Part shown: piece after piece, positions 43,832 through 53,117 of the stretch | Position numbering within the stretch: the stretch's first letter is position 1 | How the letters are laid out: the number at the start of each line of letters is the position of its first letter | Assembly: GCF_900116295.1 (NCBI RefSeq) | Contig: NZ_FPAF01000001.1 | Span: 1,051,213 to 1,115,212 of the forward strand | Direction of reading: 5' to 3' | DNA: 64,000 bases | Source: Bacillus sp. 103mf | Lineage (GTDB): Bacteria; Bacillota; Bacilli; Bacillales; Bacillaceae_G | Made by a program: the position numbers and the translations under genes | The notes under the pieces: generated by a model | What the model saw: only the letters and a program-made list of their open reading frames with translations | The model's database searches: none | What the model was told of the DNA's origin: nothing

Positions 43832-44512
43832 TTACTTAAACAAATCCACTTGCTCTATTTTTCTGACCGTCATATATGCAACCACTAGTCCAACACAAGC
43901 TAATATAATTGGAATCAAAATAATATCGTATAAGGAATAATGGCCCCCTAAGCTCGATGTTAGTAGGGACATAATAATAACCGCAGATACAATCGTTGTC
44001 CGCACTGAATACTTTTTCATGCCAAAATATAAAGGAATTAAGCTAATTCCAGTTGCTGCGATCGCGTTCATCAATAATTTGGATGCATTTTGTAAAAGAA
44101 TTGTCATCGTTAACGGCTCTGTTATGACTGAATAATATACATTTACTACATAAAGGAGACTAAAGATTACAATGTCAGAAATGACAATCGAAAGAAATGT
44201 AAAGATCATAATAATGAACAATTTTGCAATCATCATTTTTTTCCGATTGATCGGATACATAAACATGACTGTCATTGTCTTTTCTGTAAATTCTTGAATA
44301 ATAAATTTAGCAATTAAACTTGCCCCAAATATCATAAAAGTTGCTTTTACAAAAACATCAATATATCGAAAAACCTCATCATAACTTTTAAATTCTCCAT
44401 CAAGCATGGCTAATGCAATAACCCCTGAAATGACAAGAATTGCAATGAAGGATCCTTTCATGACTGGCCATAGTTTAAATTTCATAAGTTCGAGTCTCAT
44501 TAAATTAAGCAT
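43832..44512 (-). CDS. ABC transporter permease, first subunit
   Basis: Membrane protein of about 226 aa with six helices, paralogous to the next gene: KTMTVMFMYPINRKKMMIAKLF and GISLIPLYFGMKKYSV occupy the same places. The start is within the last codons of the ATPase gene (ATG at 44512; the frame is open to 44527). The pair would form a heterodimeric channel with the ATPase encoded upstream. Confidence 0.85.
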   Translation of the reverse strand: MLNLMRLELMKFKLWPVMKGSFIAILVISGVIALAMLDGEFKSYDEVFRYIDVFVKATFMIFGASLIAKFIIQEFTEKTMTVMFMYPINRKKMMIAKLFIIMIFTFLSIVISDIVIFSLLYVVNVYYSVITEPLTMTILLQNASKLLMNAIAATGISLIPLYFGMKKYSVRTTIVSAVIIMSLLTSSLGGHYSLYDIILIPIILACVGLVVAYMTVRKIEQVDLFK

Positions 44513-45428
44513 GGATCCCTTCTCCATTCATAAGATTTAAGAAGTACTCTTCCAATGAACTATTCTTTTTATTGATACTCTCAATTGCTATATCATTCAT
44601 AATCAATGTTTTCGAAATAGTTTGTTGCGTTGCTGACATGTCATAAATGCGAATTATATTTTCACCCATAATTTTATAATTTGTCAGACGTAGTTTATTT
44701 TCTAACAGATAAGCTGCTCGTTTCGTATCTTGAACAGTGATTTCAATATACTCCGTTTGTTGTCCATTAATGCTTTTCATCGAAACTTCTTTTATTAGCT
44801 TTCCATTTTGAATGACACCGATTGTATCTGCCATTTGTTCCATTTCAGCTAAAATGTGGCTGGACACTAACAGCGTAATTCCATATTCTTTACAAAGCAT
44901 TTTAAATAATTCTCGTAATTCTTTAATGCCGATTGGATCTAAACCGTTGATTGGTTCATCTAAAATTAACAACTCTGGTTTTGTTGTAATCGCTCTAGCA
45001 ATCCCTAGTCGCTGTTTCATCCCAAGTGAAAAATCTTTTACTTGCTTATCATCAACATTGTGTAAATTTACAAGGTCTAACGCTCGGTCAATTGCTTTCT
45101 TGTCATAGAACCCCATATATTCGCAGTGTAAATACAAATTCTCTCTAGCTGTTAGTTTTTCATAAAAGATTGGATATTCAATAATTGTCCCCATTCGCTT
45201 TAACACTTCATATGATGTATCTGTTAATTTCTCACCGAAAATCTCAATCTCACCGCTCGTCGGTTTGATTAAATTTGTGATCATTTTCATAATCGTTGTT
45301 TTACCAGCACCATTTGGTCCTAAAAATCCATATATTTCACCTTGTTTCACATGCATATTTACGTTAGAAATAACTTCTTTACCGTGAAACACTTTTGTTA
45401 ATTGATTCGTTTTCAATACGTACGTCAT
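44505..45428 (-). CDS. ABC transporter ATP-binding protein (BcrA-like)
   Basis: ATPase of 307 aa. Walker A GPNGAGKTT near 37, signature FSLGMKQRLGIA, Walker B LLILDEPINGLDP, followed by the C-terminal accessory domain of antimicrobial-peptide immunity ATPases. AAAGGGG precedes the ATG. Placed behind a two-component system, it fits a cell-envelope stress or peptide resistance exporter induced by that system (inference). Confidence 0.9.
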   Translation of the reverse strand: MTYVLKTNQLTKVFHGKEVISNVNMHVKQGEIYGFLGPNGAGKTTIMKMITNLIKPTSGEIEIFGEKLTDTSYEVLKRMGTIIEYPIFYEKLTARENLYLHCEYMGFYDKKAIDRALDLVNLHNVDDKQVKDFSLGMKQRLGIARAITTKPELLILDEPINGLDPIGIKELRELFKMLCKEYGITLLVSSHILAEMEQMADTIGVIQNGKLIKEVSMKSINGQQTEYIEITVQDTKRAAYLLENKLRLTNYKIMGENIIRIYDMSATQQTISKTLIMNDIAIESINKKNSSLEEYFLNLMNGEGIHA

Positions 45429-45517
45429 TTTTCATTCCCCTTTCGCTCCCGCTCTATATTTATATAATAAGAAATGAAGTTCTCTTTTTTCTTACCTATT
45501 CCTTACAAATTTCTTAA

Positions 45518-45560
45518 GTTAAAAAAGCTTGTAGAATTTTTCTTTCTACAAGCTAAAAAT
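45518..45560 (-). terminator. Terminator of the two-component system genes
   Basis: Minus strand AGCTTGTAGAA / TTCTACAAGCT followed by TTTTTT, between kinase and ABC genes; so the ABC genes have a separate promoter. Confidence 0.8.
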
Positions 45561-46488
45561 TGATTCTTCTTAACATAACCGTAAACACAGTTTTCTCATA
45601 GGGTGTACTAGACAGATGAATTTCTCCCCCTAATGCTTCTACAAGCCGCTTCGTAATCGTAAGTCCAAGTCCACTACCTTGATACAACCGATTTCGTGAA
45701 TCTTCTAATGTGTACATACGTTCAAATACTTTATCGATATGAGATTCAGAGATTCCTTTTCCTTTATCCCATATGTCCACGTATACAAATTGATCATCAC
45801 TTCGCAGTGTAATCCCTAATGTTTTTCCGTCTCCCCCGTAGGCAATCGCGTTTGAAATTAAGTTATTCATAATTCTTCCGATAATTTCTGTATTCCCGTG
45901 CGCATAGATCGGTGTTTCCGGTATATCGATATGAACGTCAAATCCTTGCGTTGTTAACAAATCATAAAATGACAGCATATGTTCCTGACAAATTTCATTC
46001 ATATAAATCCGCGTCATTGCAATATCTTTATCACCGGATTCTAGTTTGGCAAGATCGAAAAATTTATGTATAAGATCTAGCACTTCTAACGTTTTCGTAT
46101 GAACTTTTTCTAGTAATACCTTCCGCTCTTCTTCACTTATCGTTTCATCTACATTTAAAATTTCCACATAGCCAAGAATAACAGTCAGCGGCGTCTTTAA
46201 ATCATGTGAAATGTTAGAAAGCATCTTTCTCATGGAGATTTCTAGTTTTGAATGCTTAGCAATTGTTGTTTTCTTTTCATCTAACAAATAATTAATCGTC
46301 ACTAATAATGACTTCAATTCTTTATCATCTGTAACAACTAATAAATTTTCACTCGTTTGCTTTTCTAGAATCATCTGCAGTTTTTCATATATATAACGTA
46401 AATTCGCACTTCGATTTTTTCTTGTGCGATATTGAAAATAAATCACACCAAGTAATAGAAAAATAATTGCCGTTAAAAATATAACCAT
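45553..46488 (-). CDS. Sensor histidine kinase
   Basis: Membrane kinase of 311 aa. It has one N-terminal membrane helix and no extracellular sensor domain, then a coiled linker, the dimerisation/phosphoacceptor segment NISHDLKTPLTVILGYVEIL (phospho-His) and an HATPase with N-box NLISNAIAYG, DKGKGI and GSGLGL. The ATG at 46488 follows the regulator's TAG by one base. Kinases of this intramembrane type often sense via a partner transporter; the ABC genes downstream are the obvious candidate. Confidence 0.9.
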   Translation of the reverse strand: MVIFLTAIIFLLLGVIYFQYRTRKNRSANLRYIYEKLQMILEKQTSENLLVVTDDKELKSLLVTINYLLDEKKTTIAKHSKLEISMRKMLSNISHDLKTPLTVILGYVEILNVDETISEEERKVLLEKVHTKTLEVLDLIHKFFDLAKLESGDKDIAMTRIYMNEICQEHMLSFYDLLTTQGFDVHIDIPETPIYAHGNTEIIGRIMNNLISNAIAYGGDGKTLGITLRSDDQFVYVDIWDKGKGISESHIDKVFERMYTLEDSRNRLYQGSGLGLTITKRLVEALGGEIHLSSTPYEKTVFTVMLRRINF

Positions 46489-46489
46489 T

Positions 46490-47185
46490 CTATAGCACTT
46501 CCAGCTTATAACCGATGCCCCATAATGTCTTAATGTACTGTGGCTGAGATGGATCGTCCTCAATTTTTTCTCGCAATCTTCTCATATGGACATTAATGAC
46601 ATTCTCATCACCGTAATATTCTTCATTCCAAATTAAGCTATAAATTTGCGCTTTCGTAAACACACGATTTTGATTGGTCGCAAATAACTTTAAAAGCTCA
46701 AACTCTTTCGATGTAAGTTTAATAGCTTCGTTGTTTTTCTGGACAGTAAAATTAGCCGTATCAACCTTCAAATTCCCAACTACAATCATGTCATCTTGTT
46801 TTTGCTGCGGAGCGGAATACGTAGTCGACCGGCGAATTCCAGCCTTCACCCGTGCAGATAACTCAATCATAGAAAACGGCTTACAAATATAATCATCTGC
46901 GCCAAGCCCAAGCCCTAATGCTTTATCCAAATCCGTATCTTTTGCGGACATAATTAAAATCGGAACAGAACTCTTTTTCCGAATCATATTCATCACTTCT
47001 AAGCCATCCATTTTAGGCATCATAATATCAAGAATAACTAAATCAAACTGATCTTGTGAAAATTTAGCAAGCCCTTCCTCTCCATCCGAAGCTACTGCTA
47101 CAACAAACCCCTCTTTCGTTAAATACCCATTCACCATTTCTTGAATAGATAAATCATCTTCTACTAATAAAATTTTATGTTGCAC
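46490..47185 (-). CDS. OmpR-family response regulator
   Basis: Protein of 231 aa. The receiver domain has acidic LVEDD (about 7-11), the phospho-Asp in VILDIMMPKMDG and Lys in MSAKDTD; the C-terminal winged helix has KLTSKEFELLKLFATN and VINVHMRRLREKIEDDP. It is co-transcribed with the kinase. A promoter is expected in 47186-47230, where A/T-rich DNA lies; the gap beyond, up to 47482, holds only a degenerate repeat. Confidence 0.95.
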   Translation of the reverse strand: MQHKILLVEDDLSIQEMVNGYLTKEGFVVAVASDGEEGLAKFSQDQFDLVILDIMMPKMDGLEVMNMIRKKSSVPILIMSAKDTDLDKALGLGLGADDYICKPFSMIELSARVKAGIRRSTTYSAPQQKQDDMIVVGNLKVDTANFTVQKNNEAIKLTSKEFELLKLFATNQNRVFTKAQIYSLIWNEEYYGDENVINVHMRRLREKIEDDPSQPQYIKTLWGIGYKLEVL

Positions 47186-47299
47186 ACCATCACCCGTTTT
47201 CTTGAAAATTTATAATTATATTGTAATATGGTGGTTGAATTTGGTAAATAAAATATACGGAGTGAATCACATATAAATATAACCATGTTCCTATCATTC

Positions 47300-47347
47300 T
47301 TTTTTAGATGGACGAGAGCATCTAAAAAAAGAGGGACGTCGTTTTTT
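47300..47347 (-). repeat. Degenerate fragment of repeat family A
   Basis: TTTTTTAGATGGACGAGAGCATCT keeps the GACGAGAGCATCT edge of family A (minus orientation) but the core is lost. Confidence 0.4.
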
Positions 47348-47482
47348 AAAATTGATGTATATAAAAATCCTCTTAAAACTTCTTATATTGTTATAGTGCA
47401 GCTTCATTTCTTCCCTCAACAATGATATGATGGAGTTCACTATAAATGTTTACAATTCACTGTATATAAAAGGAGATTTCAT

Positions 47483-47656
47483 ATGTCAGAAAATAAAAAA
47501 GTAAGCCTAGCTGATTTAATGCGTGAGCAACTTGCGAAGAAAAAGCAAGGAAATGAAAATGGAGCCAATGCGAAAAATCAAAGTCAAGCAACGAAGAAGC
47601 TACAAAATCAGCAAACGAAGAAACCGAACAATCAACGCAGACGCACAGGTGTATAA
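47483..47656 (+). CDS. Small basic hypothetical protein
   Basis: A 57-residue protein. It starts MSENKKVSLADLMREQLAKKK, then a Gln/Asn/Lys-rich tail ending in RRRTGV. AAAGGAG lies 8 nt before the ATG, and the stop codon abuts the ATG of ywbE, so it is clearly translated with that gene. High charge suggests RNA or ribosome contact (speculative). Confidence 0.75.
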   Translation: MSENKKVSLADLMREQLAKKKQGNENGANAKNQSQATKKLQNQQTKKPNNQRRRTGV

Positions 47657-47848
47657 ATGAACGGACAAAAGCGCGCAAATATATCACCTGGTCTCGAAGT
47701 TGATATTGTACTAAAGCAAGATCAGCGTACGGGGAAATTAACGAGAGGGATTGTGAAAGACATTTTGACAAACTCACCTTCTCATCCACATGGCATTAAA
47801 GTACGTCTACAAGACGGACAAGTTGGTAGAGTACAGCACATTGTGTAA
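47657..47848 (+). CDS. ywbE: YwbE family protein
   Basis: A 63-residue protein of the DUF2196/YwbE family. Almost the whole sequence is a small beta-barrel with LEVDIVLKQDQRTGKLTRGIVKDIL and HPHGIKVRLQDGQVGRVQHI. Function unknown; the fold suggests nucleic-acid binding. It begins directly after the preceding stop codon. ywbD lies convergently just beyond; the two are also neighbours in B. subtilis. Confidence 0.9.
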   Translation: MNGQKRANISPGLEVDIVLKQDQRTGKLTRGIVKDILTNSPSHPHGIKVRLQDGQVGRVQHIV

Positions 47849-47851
47849 TAA

Positions 47852-48030
47852 GAAAAGGAGCTGATAGGAAAATGGGCTTTTGTCAGCTCCCTCTAGAGTA
47901 CCCTTCGCATCGAATATTGTCGAAGGGTCTTTATCTTGTGTCGAATCGCCGATATATTCTGAAAAACGGTCGATATATTGCAAAAAGCGCCGATATATCG
48001 AAAGTAGCAGTCGATATATCCGTGGACTTC
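47852..48030. repeat. Repeat family D with phased CGATATAT motifs
   Basis: After a GGAGCTGA..GTCAGCTCC hairpin (likely the ywbE terminator) the element has TTCGCATCGAATATTGTCGAAGGGTC and then CGATATAT four times, starting at 47950, 47971, 47991 and 48012. Spacing is 21, 20 and 21 bp. A related element lies at 56796-57030. Confidence 0.65.
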
Positions 48031-49227
48031 TTATTTTATTTTTTTAATGAACACTACCTTTAAATAATCACCTTCAGGAAACTGCGAAATCGTCCGGAAG
48101 TCCTCTGGCAGTGAATGTTCTTCTAATACTTTATACTTACCATTCATTTCTTTAAACGCTGTATCAATGAAGCCTTTAAACTTTTTCATACCGAAAGCAC
48201 TGCAATTTGTTGAAGCTACAATAATACCGTTATTTTCTGTAATGGCAATTGCTTCTTTTAATAAGTTTTTATAATCTTTCGCAGCGCTAAATGTATATTT
48301 TTTTGAACGTGCAAAGCTTGGTGGATCTAAAATGACCATATCAAACTTCAGCGCTTTTTTTACTGCATATTTGAAATAGTGAAATACGTCTTCTACGATA
48401 ATATCTTGCGCTTCGTAATCAACGCTGTTTACACTAAATTGCTCAATTGTTTTACTTAAGCTGCGGTTCGCAAGGTCTACACTTGTCGTCTTTGCCGCCC
48501 CGCCAAGTGCTGCAAAGACAGAAAACGCCCCTGTGTAAGAGAACATATTCAGGACTGTCTTGCCATTTGCATATTTATCGCGAATTTGCTTTCTAACATT
48601 ACGTTGATCTAAAAATACACCGACCATGGCTCCGTCGTTTAAATATACCGCAAAGTTGACACCATTCTCTTTAACGATAATTGGAAACTCTCCGCGTTCC
48701 CCTGTTACGAAATCGTCTTCTTCAATATATTGACCTTTCGTATCAAAGCGCTTTTTCTGATAAATTGCTTTAAATGTAGTCACATTCTGTAAGGACTGGA
48801 TAATCTCTTTACTAAATCGATAAATCCCCTCGCTGTACCAACTAATCACGTAATACCCATCATAATAATCAATGATTAAGCCGCCGATTCCATCACCTTC
48901 ACCGTTGAACAAGCGAAATGCTGTTGTATCTGAATCCTCATAAAAGTTTTGACGTTTACTTAAAGCGGATTTAATCTTCTTTTCAAAGAAAGCTTGGTCG
49001 ATTTGTTCTTGTTCTTTTCTTGTCAGGATCCAGCCATATCCTTTATTTTGCTTTCCATAATATCCTGTACCAATAAACTTATTTTTGTCATCTACAAGTT
49101 TTACGATTGTACCTTCTACATTCACATCATGTAAATTTATAATTGCTTCTTTTGAAATAAGTGGATAGCCACTTTTTAATTCGTTTACGTATTTCGTCTT
49201 AACCTTTAAAATAACTTCTGTTTTCAT
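48031..49227 (-). CDS. ywbD: Class I rRNA large-subunit methyltransferase (RlmI-like)
   Basis: S-adenosylmethionine-dependent RNA methyltransferase of 398 aa. The N-terminal PUA domain (about 1-75) is followed by a linking domain and the Rossmann methyltransferase with VLNMFSYTGAFSVFAALGG (motif I, about 220) and DMVILDPPSFARSKK (motif IV). By family it should make 5-methylcytosine in 23S rRNA (RlmI type), but the site in Bacillus is not proven here. A GGTAGGATAGG ribosome site precedes the ATG. Confidence 0.88.
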   Translation of the reverse strand: MKTEVILKVKTKYVNELKSGYPLISKEAIINLHDVNVEGTIVKLVDDKNKFIGTGYYGKQNKGYGWILTRKEQEQIDQAFFEKKIKSALSKRQNFYEDSDTTAFRLFNGEGDGIGGLIIDYYDGYYVISWYSEGIYRFSKEIIQSLQNVTTFKAIYQKKRFDTKGQYIEEDDFVTGERGEFPIIVKENGVNFAVYLNDGAMVGVFLDQRNVRKQIRDKYANGKTVLNMFSYTGAFSVFAALGGAAKTTSVDLANRSLSKTIEQFSVNSVDYEAQDIIVEDVFHYFKYAVKKALKFDMVILDPPSFARSKKYTFSAAKDYKNLLKEAIAITENNGIIVASTNCSAFGMKKFKGFIDTAFKEMNGKYKVLEEHSLPEDFRTISQFPEGDYLKVVFIKKIK

Positions 49228-49341
49228 TACCTATCCTACCTTTCCATTCCAATGCTTTCTAGCTGTTAAGAAAGGCCCTATACGAAGTCAGAAGTTTTGT
49301 CCCAACTTTTTTTATGTATGAAACCACTCTATGTTAGAAGC

Positions 49342-49392
49342 ACAAAAATAGGGCCGTTTATTTAGTATCACCTATAAACGGTCCCTTCTAAC
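49342..49392 (-). terminator. Terminator of nos
   Basis: Minus strand GGGACCGTTTAT / ATAAACGGCCC followed by TATTTTTG. Confidence 0.75.
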
Positions 49393-49428
49393 TATACCAC
49401 GTTATTCTTTTATCCACATAACAAGCTC

Positions 49429-50505
49429 TTACCCTTTTTTATGAAAAAAATTAGGTTTATGAATTTGATTTGGATAAGGCTTATGATAAATATGCGTTGC
49501 TGCAGGGGATACAGGTGGAATTAACCATACCCAGTTCCCTGTTACGAGACGGCCGCATGCTGCTTCTTGTTTCTCAAATTGACTAAACTGCTGCGCTGCT
49601 GTATGGTGATCTACAATTGTTACTCCTTGTTTTTTGAAAGAGTGTAAAACTGCTACATTTAATTCTATTAATGCTTTGTCTTTCCAAAGTGTACTGTTTC
49701 TTGATGTATCTAAACCCATCATCCCCGCAACAGCTGGAAGAAGATTATAACGATCATGATCAGCTAAATTGCGTGCACCAATCTCTGTTCCCATATACCA
49801 GCCGTTAAAAGGAGCAGCTGTATAGGAGATACCGCCAATTTCTAAACGCATATCAGAGATCATTGGAACACCATACCATTTTACTTCCAAAGAGGAGAAT
49901 GAATACTCTGGGTGTTCTAAAGGCACTTCTTTTACATATTCTTCTGGGATTGGCATGTAAACCGGTTCATTTCCATCAATTGAAAATACGAGCGGCAGCA
50001 CATCAAAATGTGTTCCTTTCCCACTCCAGCCAAGTTCTTCACAAAATGATGAAAATGATAGGGAATGAGAATCCCCGATAATGCCTTTCTCGGTTTCATA
50101 TCCAGCGTAACGAATCAATTGGTGATTATAAATTTGAATATGATTTTGCTCATTTCGGTATTGTTTAAAAATAGTAATCGTAGGTAGGATTTTCCCGTCG
50201 TTTGTAGCATATTGAATATGATGAAGCAATGCCTCATATATACCCTCTGCATCATTTACATCGCGCGCATCTAATACATGAAGCTTATTCCAAAAAAGAC
50301 GACCGATGCAGCGATTACTATTTCTCCACGCCATTCGCGCCCCGTGAACAAGCTCCTCAAAAGTATGTTCATACGTTCCTGTCATTTGTATTTCAGATTC
50401 AATTTGTGATAATCTATCTTGTATTTCATGAGATTTTTCTAGCTCGTTGTAGCAATCTGTAATAAAATTAGTTGCTTCCTCTAACAGCTTTTTCGTTGTA
50501 ATCAT
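49429..50505 (-). CDS. nos: Bacterial nitric oxide synthase oxygenase
   Basis: Haem enzyme making NO from L-arginine, without an attached reductase domain; it borrows electrons from cellular flavodoxin reductases. The 358-residue protein has the proximal haem-thiolate motif [10 protein letters not shown] (Cys near 62), the substrate Glu region [15 protein letters not shown] and the pterin/dimer region near the C-terminus ([13 protein letters not shown]). The ATG at 50505 has GAAGGGG upstream. In Bacillus bNOS protects against oxidative stress and antibiotics. Confidence 0.95.
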   Translation of the reverse strand: MITTKKLLEEATNFITDCYNELEKSHEIQDRLSQIESEIQMTGTYEHTFEELVHGARMAWRNSNRCIGRLFWNKLHVLDARDVNDAEGIYEALLHHIQYATNDGKILPTITIFKQYRNEQNHIQIYNHQLIRYAGYETEKGIIGDSHSLSFSSFCEELGWSGKGTHFDVLPLVFSIDGNEPVYMPIPEEYVKEVPLEHPEYSFSSLEVKWYGVPMISDMRLEIGGISYTAAPFNGWYMGTEIGARNLADHDRYNLLPAVAGMMGLDTSRNSTLWKDKALIELNVAVLHSFKKQGVTIVDHHTAAQQFSQFEKQEAACGRLVTGNWVWLIPPVSPAATHIYHKPYPNQIHKPNFFHKKG

Positions 50506-50586
50506 ACGGTCCCCTTCTATTCCTGTATAACATTCCACTCTCTATTATACATAACATCTTCTACTCATGGCTAGAAAACAAACAAT

Positions 50587-50617
50587 GAAAAAGAACACCA
50601 AAAACGGTGTCCTTTCC
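50587..50617 (-). terminator. Terminator after mutS2 and the small membrane peptide
   Basis: Minus strand AGGACACC / GGTGTTCTTTTTC. Confidence 0.75.
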
Positions 50618-50618
50618 C

Positions 50619-50711
50619 TTATTTCGCAAAAAACATCAAATATATAACCCCAATAATAAAGAACGTTCCACAACAAGCTAACAATACTTTTGCAAGTTTG
50701 TCCATAAACAT
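50619..50711 (-). CDS. 30-residue membrane peptide
   Basis: A short frame (MFMDKLAKVLLACCGTF then FIIGVIYLMFFAK) forming one membrane helix with a Lys on each side. AAGGGG lies 8 nt before the ATG, a proper terminator follows, and it starts 26 bases after the mutS2 stop, so it should be translated from the mutS2 transcript. In B. subtilis this place holds yshE (a larger membrane protein). Function unknown. Confidence 0.6.
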   Translation of the reverse strand: MFMDKLAKVLLACCGTFFIIGVIYLMFFAK

Positions 50712-50736
50712 AGCCGTTTCCCCTTTGCTTGGTTTC

Positions 50737-53097
50737 CTACTTCAGTTCTACAACTGTAACACCAAGGCCGCCTTCACCCATATCACCATAACGGAAGCTT
50801 TTCACACCGCGGTGTTTTTTCAAGTAGTCTTGTACACCTTGACGCAATGCTCCAGTTCCTTTTCCGTGAATAATGGAAACGCGTGGATAGCTCGCAAGCT
50901 GTGCATCATCTAAATATTTTTCCACACGTGCTAGCGCATCTTCAAAACGCTCGCCACGAAGATCCAGTTCTAACGAAACATGATAGTCTCTTCCTTTTAC
51001 TGCTGTCACTGCTTTTTTCTCAACAGGATTTGGTGTATTAATATATTCCATATCGGACTCTTTCACTTTCATCTTCAAAATTCCGATTTGAACGTTCCAT
51101 TCGTTGTCACTTACTTTTTTCAGAAGCTGACCTTTTTGACCGAACGTTAATACTTTTACTTCATCGCCTGGTCTTAACACTTGTTTTGGTGCTGTGTTTT
51201 TCACTTTTGTTTGTTGTTTTTTCACAAGCTCCGGCGCTGCTCCTGCTAAACGGCTTTTCGCTTCAATTAGCTCATGATCTTTAATATCAGCAAGCTTTGC
51301 TTTTCGCAATTGACGAAGTTCACGAATAATTTCTTCCGCTTCTTTCTTCGCAGATTCGACTTTTTCTTCGCCTTCTTTTTGTGCTTTTAGTAATCTTTCA
51401 TCGCGCTCTTCGTTAAATTCAATAATTTGACGCTGCAGTTCTTTATGAAGTTTTTCAGATTGCTTACGAAGCTCTTCTGCTTCATTCCATTCACGCTCAG
51501 CGTTCTTTCGGCTTTCTTCAAGCTTAGCTATCATATTTTCTACTTTATTTGATTCCGTACTAATATGACCACGAGCACGATCAATTACACGGTCAGATAA
51601 CCCAAGACGTTTTGAAATTTCAAAAGCGTTGCTTCGCCCTGGTACACCGATTAACAATTTATACGTTGGGCTTAATGTGTTTACATCAAACTCAACACTT
51701 GCATTAATGACTTGGTCACGATTATAGCCGTATGCTTTTAGCTCAGGATAATGCGTCGTTGCAACAACGCGTGCGCCGCGATTATACACTTCATCTAAAA
51801 TTGAAATGGCAAGTGCAGCCCCTTCTTGCGGATCTGTCCCTGCTCCTAATTCATCAAACAATACTAAGCTTTCAAAATCAGCTTGTTCTAAAATATCAAC
51901 AATGTTTACCATGTGAGATGAGAATGTACTTAAACTTTGCTCAATGGACTGTTCATCACCGATATCGGCAAACACATTTTTAAACACACAAATTTCGGAC
52001 TCATCTAAAACAGGAATGTGCAGACCAGATTGCGCCATTAAAATACAAATCCCTACCGTTTTTAATGTAACGGTTTTACCGCCTGTATTCGGCCCAGTAA
52101 TAACGATTGTTGTAAAGTCTTTTCCAAGCACAATATCGTTTGGCACAACAACTTTCGGATCAATAAGCGGATGACGTGCCAAGCGTAAGTTCATATAACG
52201 CTCATTATTCAAAATTGGTTTTGTTGCTTTTAATCGTTTTGCATAGAAAGCTTTTGCGAAAATGAAATCAAGCTCTGCCACAACATCAACGTTCTCTAAA
52301 ATGATATCAGCCTCAGCTGCTACTTCTTCTGTCAACATCATTAAAATACGTTCTACTTCTTGTTTTTCTTTCACGCGCGCTTCTTGAAGTGCGTTATTCA
52401 GTTCTACAATAACTTGCGGCTCGATAAATAACGTTTGACCAGAGGCAGACTGATCATGAACGATACCACCATATACACCGCGGTATTCTTGTTTAACTGG
52501 AATTACATAGCGGTCGTTACGAATCGTTACAATTGCATCTGACAACATCTTCTGTGCATTAGAAGAACGCGTCATATTTTCCAGCTTTTCACGAATGCGA
52601 CTTTCCGCTGTGCGAATTTGCTGGCGAATGCCACGTAGTTTTTCACTCGCGCTATCAACTACTTCTCCGCCGTCGCTAATACAATTTGTAATTTTCTTTT
52701 CTAAATCATATAAAGATACAATGCGAGCTACATACGTATCTAGAATTAGTAGTTCCACACCATTTTCAATCATATCTTCAATAAATCGTTTCATCTGGCG
52801 GCTGCCATACATCGTACTTGCAATATCTAAAAGTTCATGCGGGCTTAGCATGCTACCAATTTTCGCACGCTTTACATTAGGACGAACATCAAAAATCCCA
52901 CCGAGCGGCACATGTCCTTTTAAACGGATGACTTTCGCAGCCTCATCTGTTGTTTCCTGCATTTCTACCACTTCTTCGTAATCTGTGCTTGGCACAAGCC
53001 CTTTTACTTTATCTCGTCCAAGTGAAGAAGCAACGTGTTCAAGTAATTGTTCTTTTACTTTTTCATATTCTAATACACGCAACGTTCGTTCTAACAT
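50737..53097 (-). CDS. mutS2: MutS2 (MutSB) endonuclease/ATPase
   Basis: MutS paralogue of 786 aa lacking the mismatch-recognition domain. Core ATPase motifs: [16 protein letters not shown] (Walker A, ~330), [16 protein letters not shown] (Walker B) and [10 protein letters not shown] long coiled coil follows (~515-600), then the KOW-like region and the C-terminal Smr nuclease domain with [12 protein letters not shown] and [13 protein letters not shown]. Family work links it to suppression of recombination and rescue of collided ribosomes. It lies directly after polX. Confidence 0.96.
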   Translation of the reverse strand: MLERTLRVLEYEKVKEQLLEHVASSLGRDKVKGLVPSTDYEEVVEMQETTDEAAKVIRLKGHVPLGGIFDVRPNVKRAKIGSMLSPHELLDIASTMYGSRQMKRFIEDMIENGVELLILDTYVARIVSLYDLEKKITNCISDGGEVVDSASEKLRGIRQQIRTAESRIREKLENMTRSSNAQKMLSDAIVTIRNDRYVIPVKQEYRGVYGGIVHDQSASGQTLFIEPQVIVELNNALQEARVKEKQEVERILMMLTEEVAAEADIILENVDVVAELDFIFAKAFYAKRLKATKPILNNERYMNLRLARHPLIDPKVVVPNDIVLGKDFTTIVITGPNTGGKTVTLKTVGICILMAQSGLHIPVLDESEICVFKNVFADIGDEQSIEQSLSTFSSHMVNIVDILEQADFESLVLFDELGAGTDPQEGAALAISILDEVYNRGARVVATTHYPELKAYGYNRDQVINASVEFDVNTLSPTYKLLIGVPGRSNAFEISKRLGLSDRVIDRARGHISTESNKVENMIAKLEESRKNAEREWNEAEELRKQSEKLHKELQRQIIEFNEERDERLLKAQKEGEEKVESAKKEAEEIIRELRQLRKAKLADIKDHELIEAKSRLAGAAPELVKKQQTKVKNTAPKQVLRPGDEVKVLTFGQKGQLLKKVSDNEWNVQIGILKMKVKESDMEYINTPNPVEKKAVTAVKGRDYHVSLELDLRGERFEDALARVEKYLDDAQLASYPRVSIIHGKGTGALRQGVQDYLKKHRGVKSFRYGDMGEGGLGVTVVELK

Positions 53098-53117
53098 AGT
53101 TGCACGTCCCCCTTGTG

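Noticed and set aside
47457-47789. Minus-strand open frame of 110 codons
   Set aside because: The plus strand has two coupled genes with ribosome sites, one of them ywbE. The minus frame resembles nothing known.
47950-48019. CRISPR-like spaced repeats (CGATATAT)
   Set aside because: The repeated unit is only 8 bp, the intervals are 12-13 bp and partly similar, and there are no cas genes. The same holds for the 141-bp units at 1-330, which are coding repeats without spacers.
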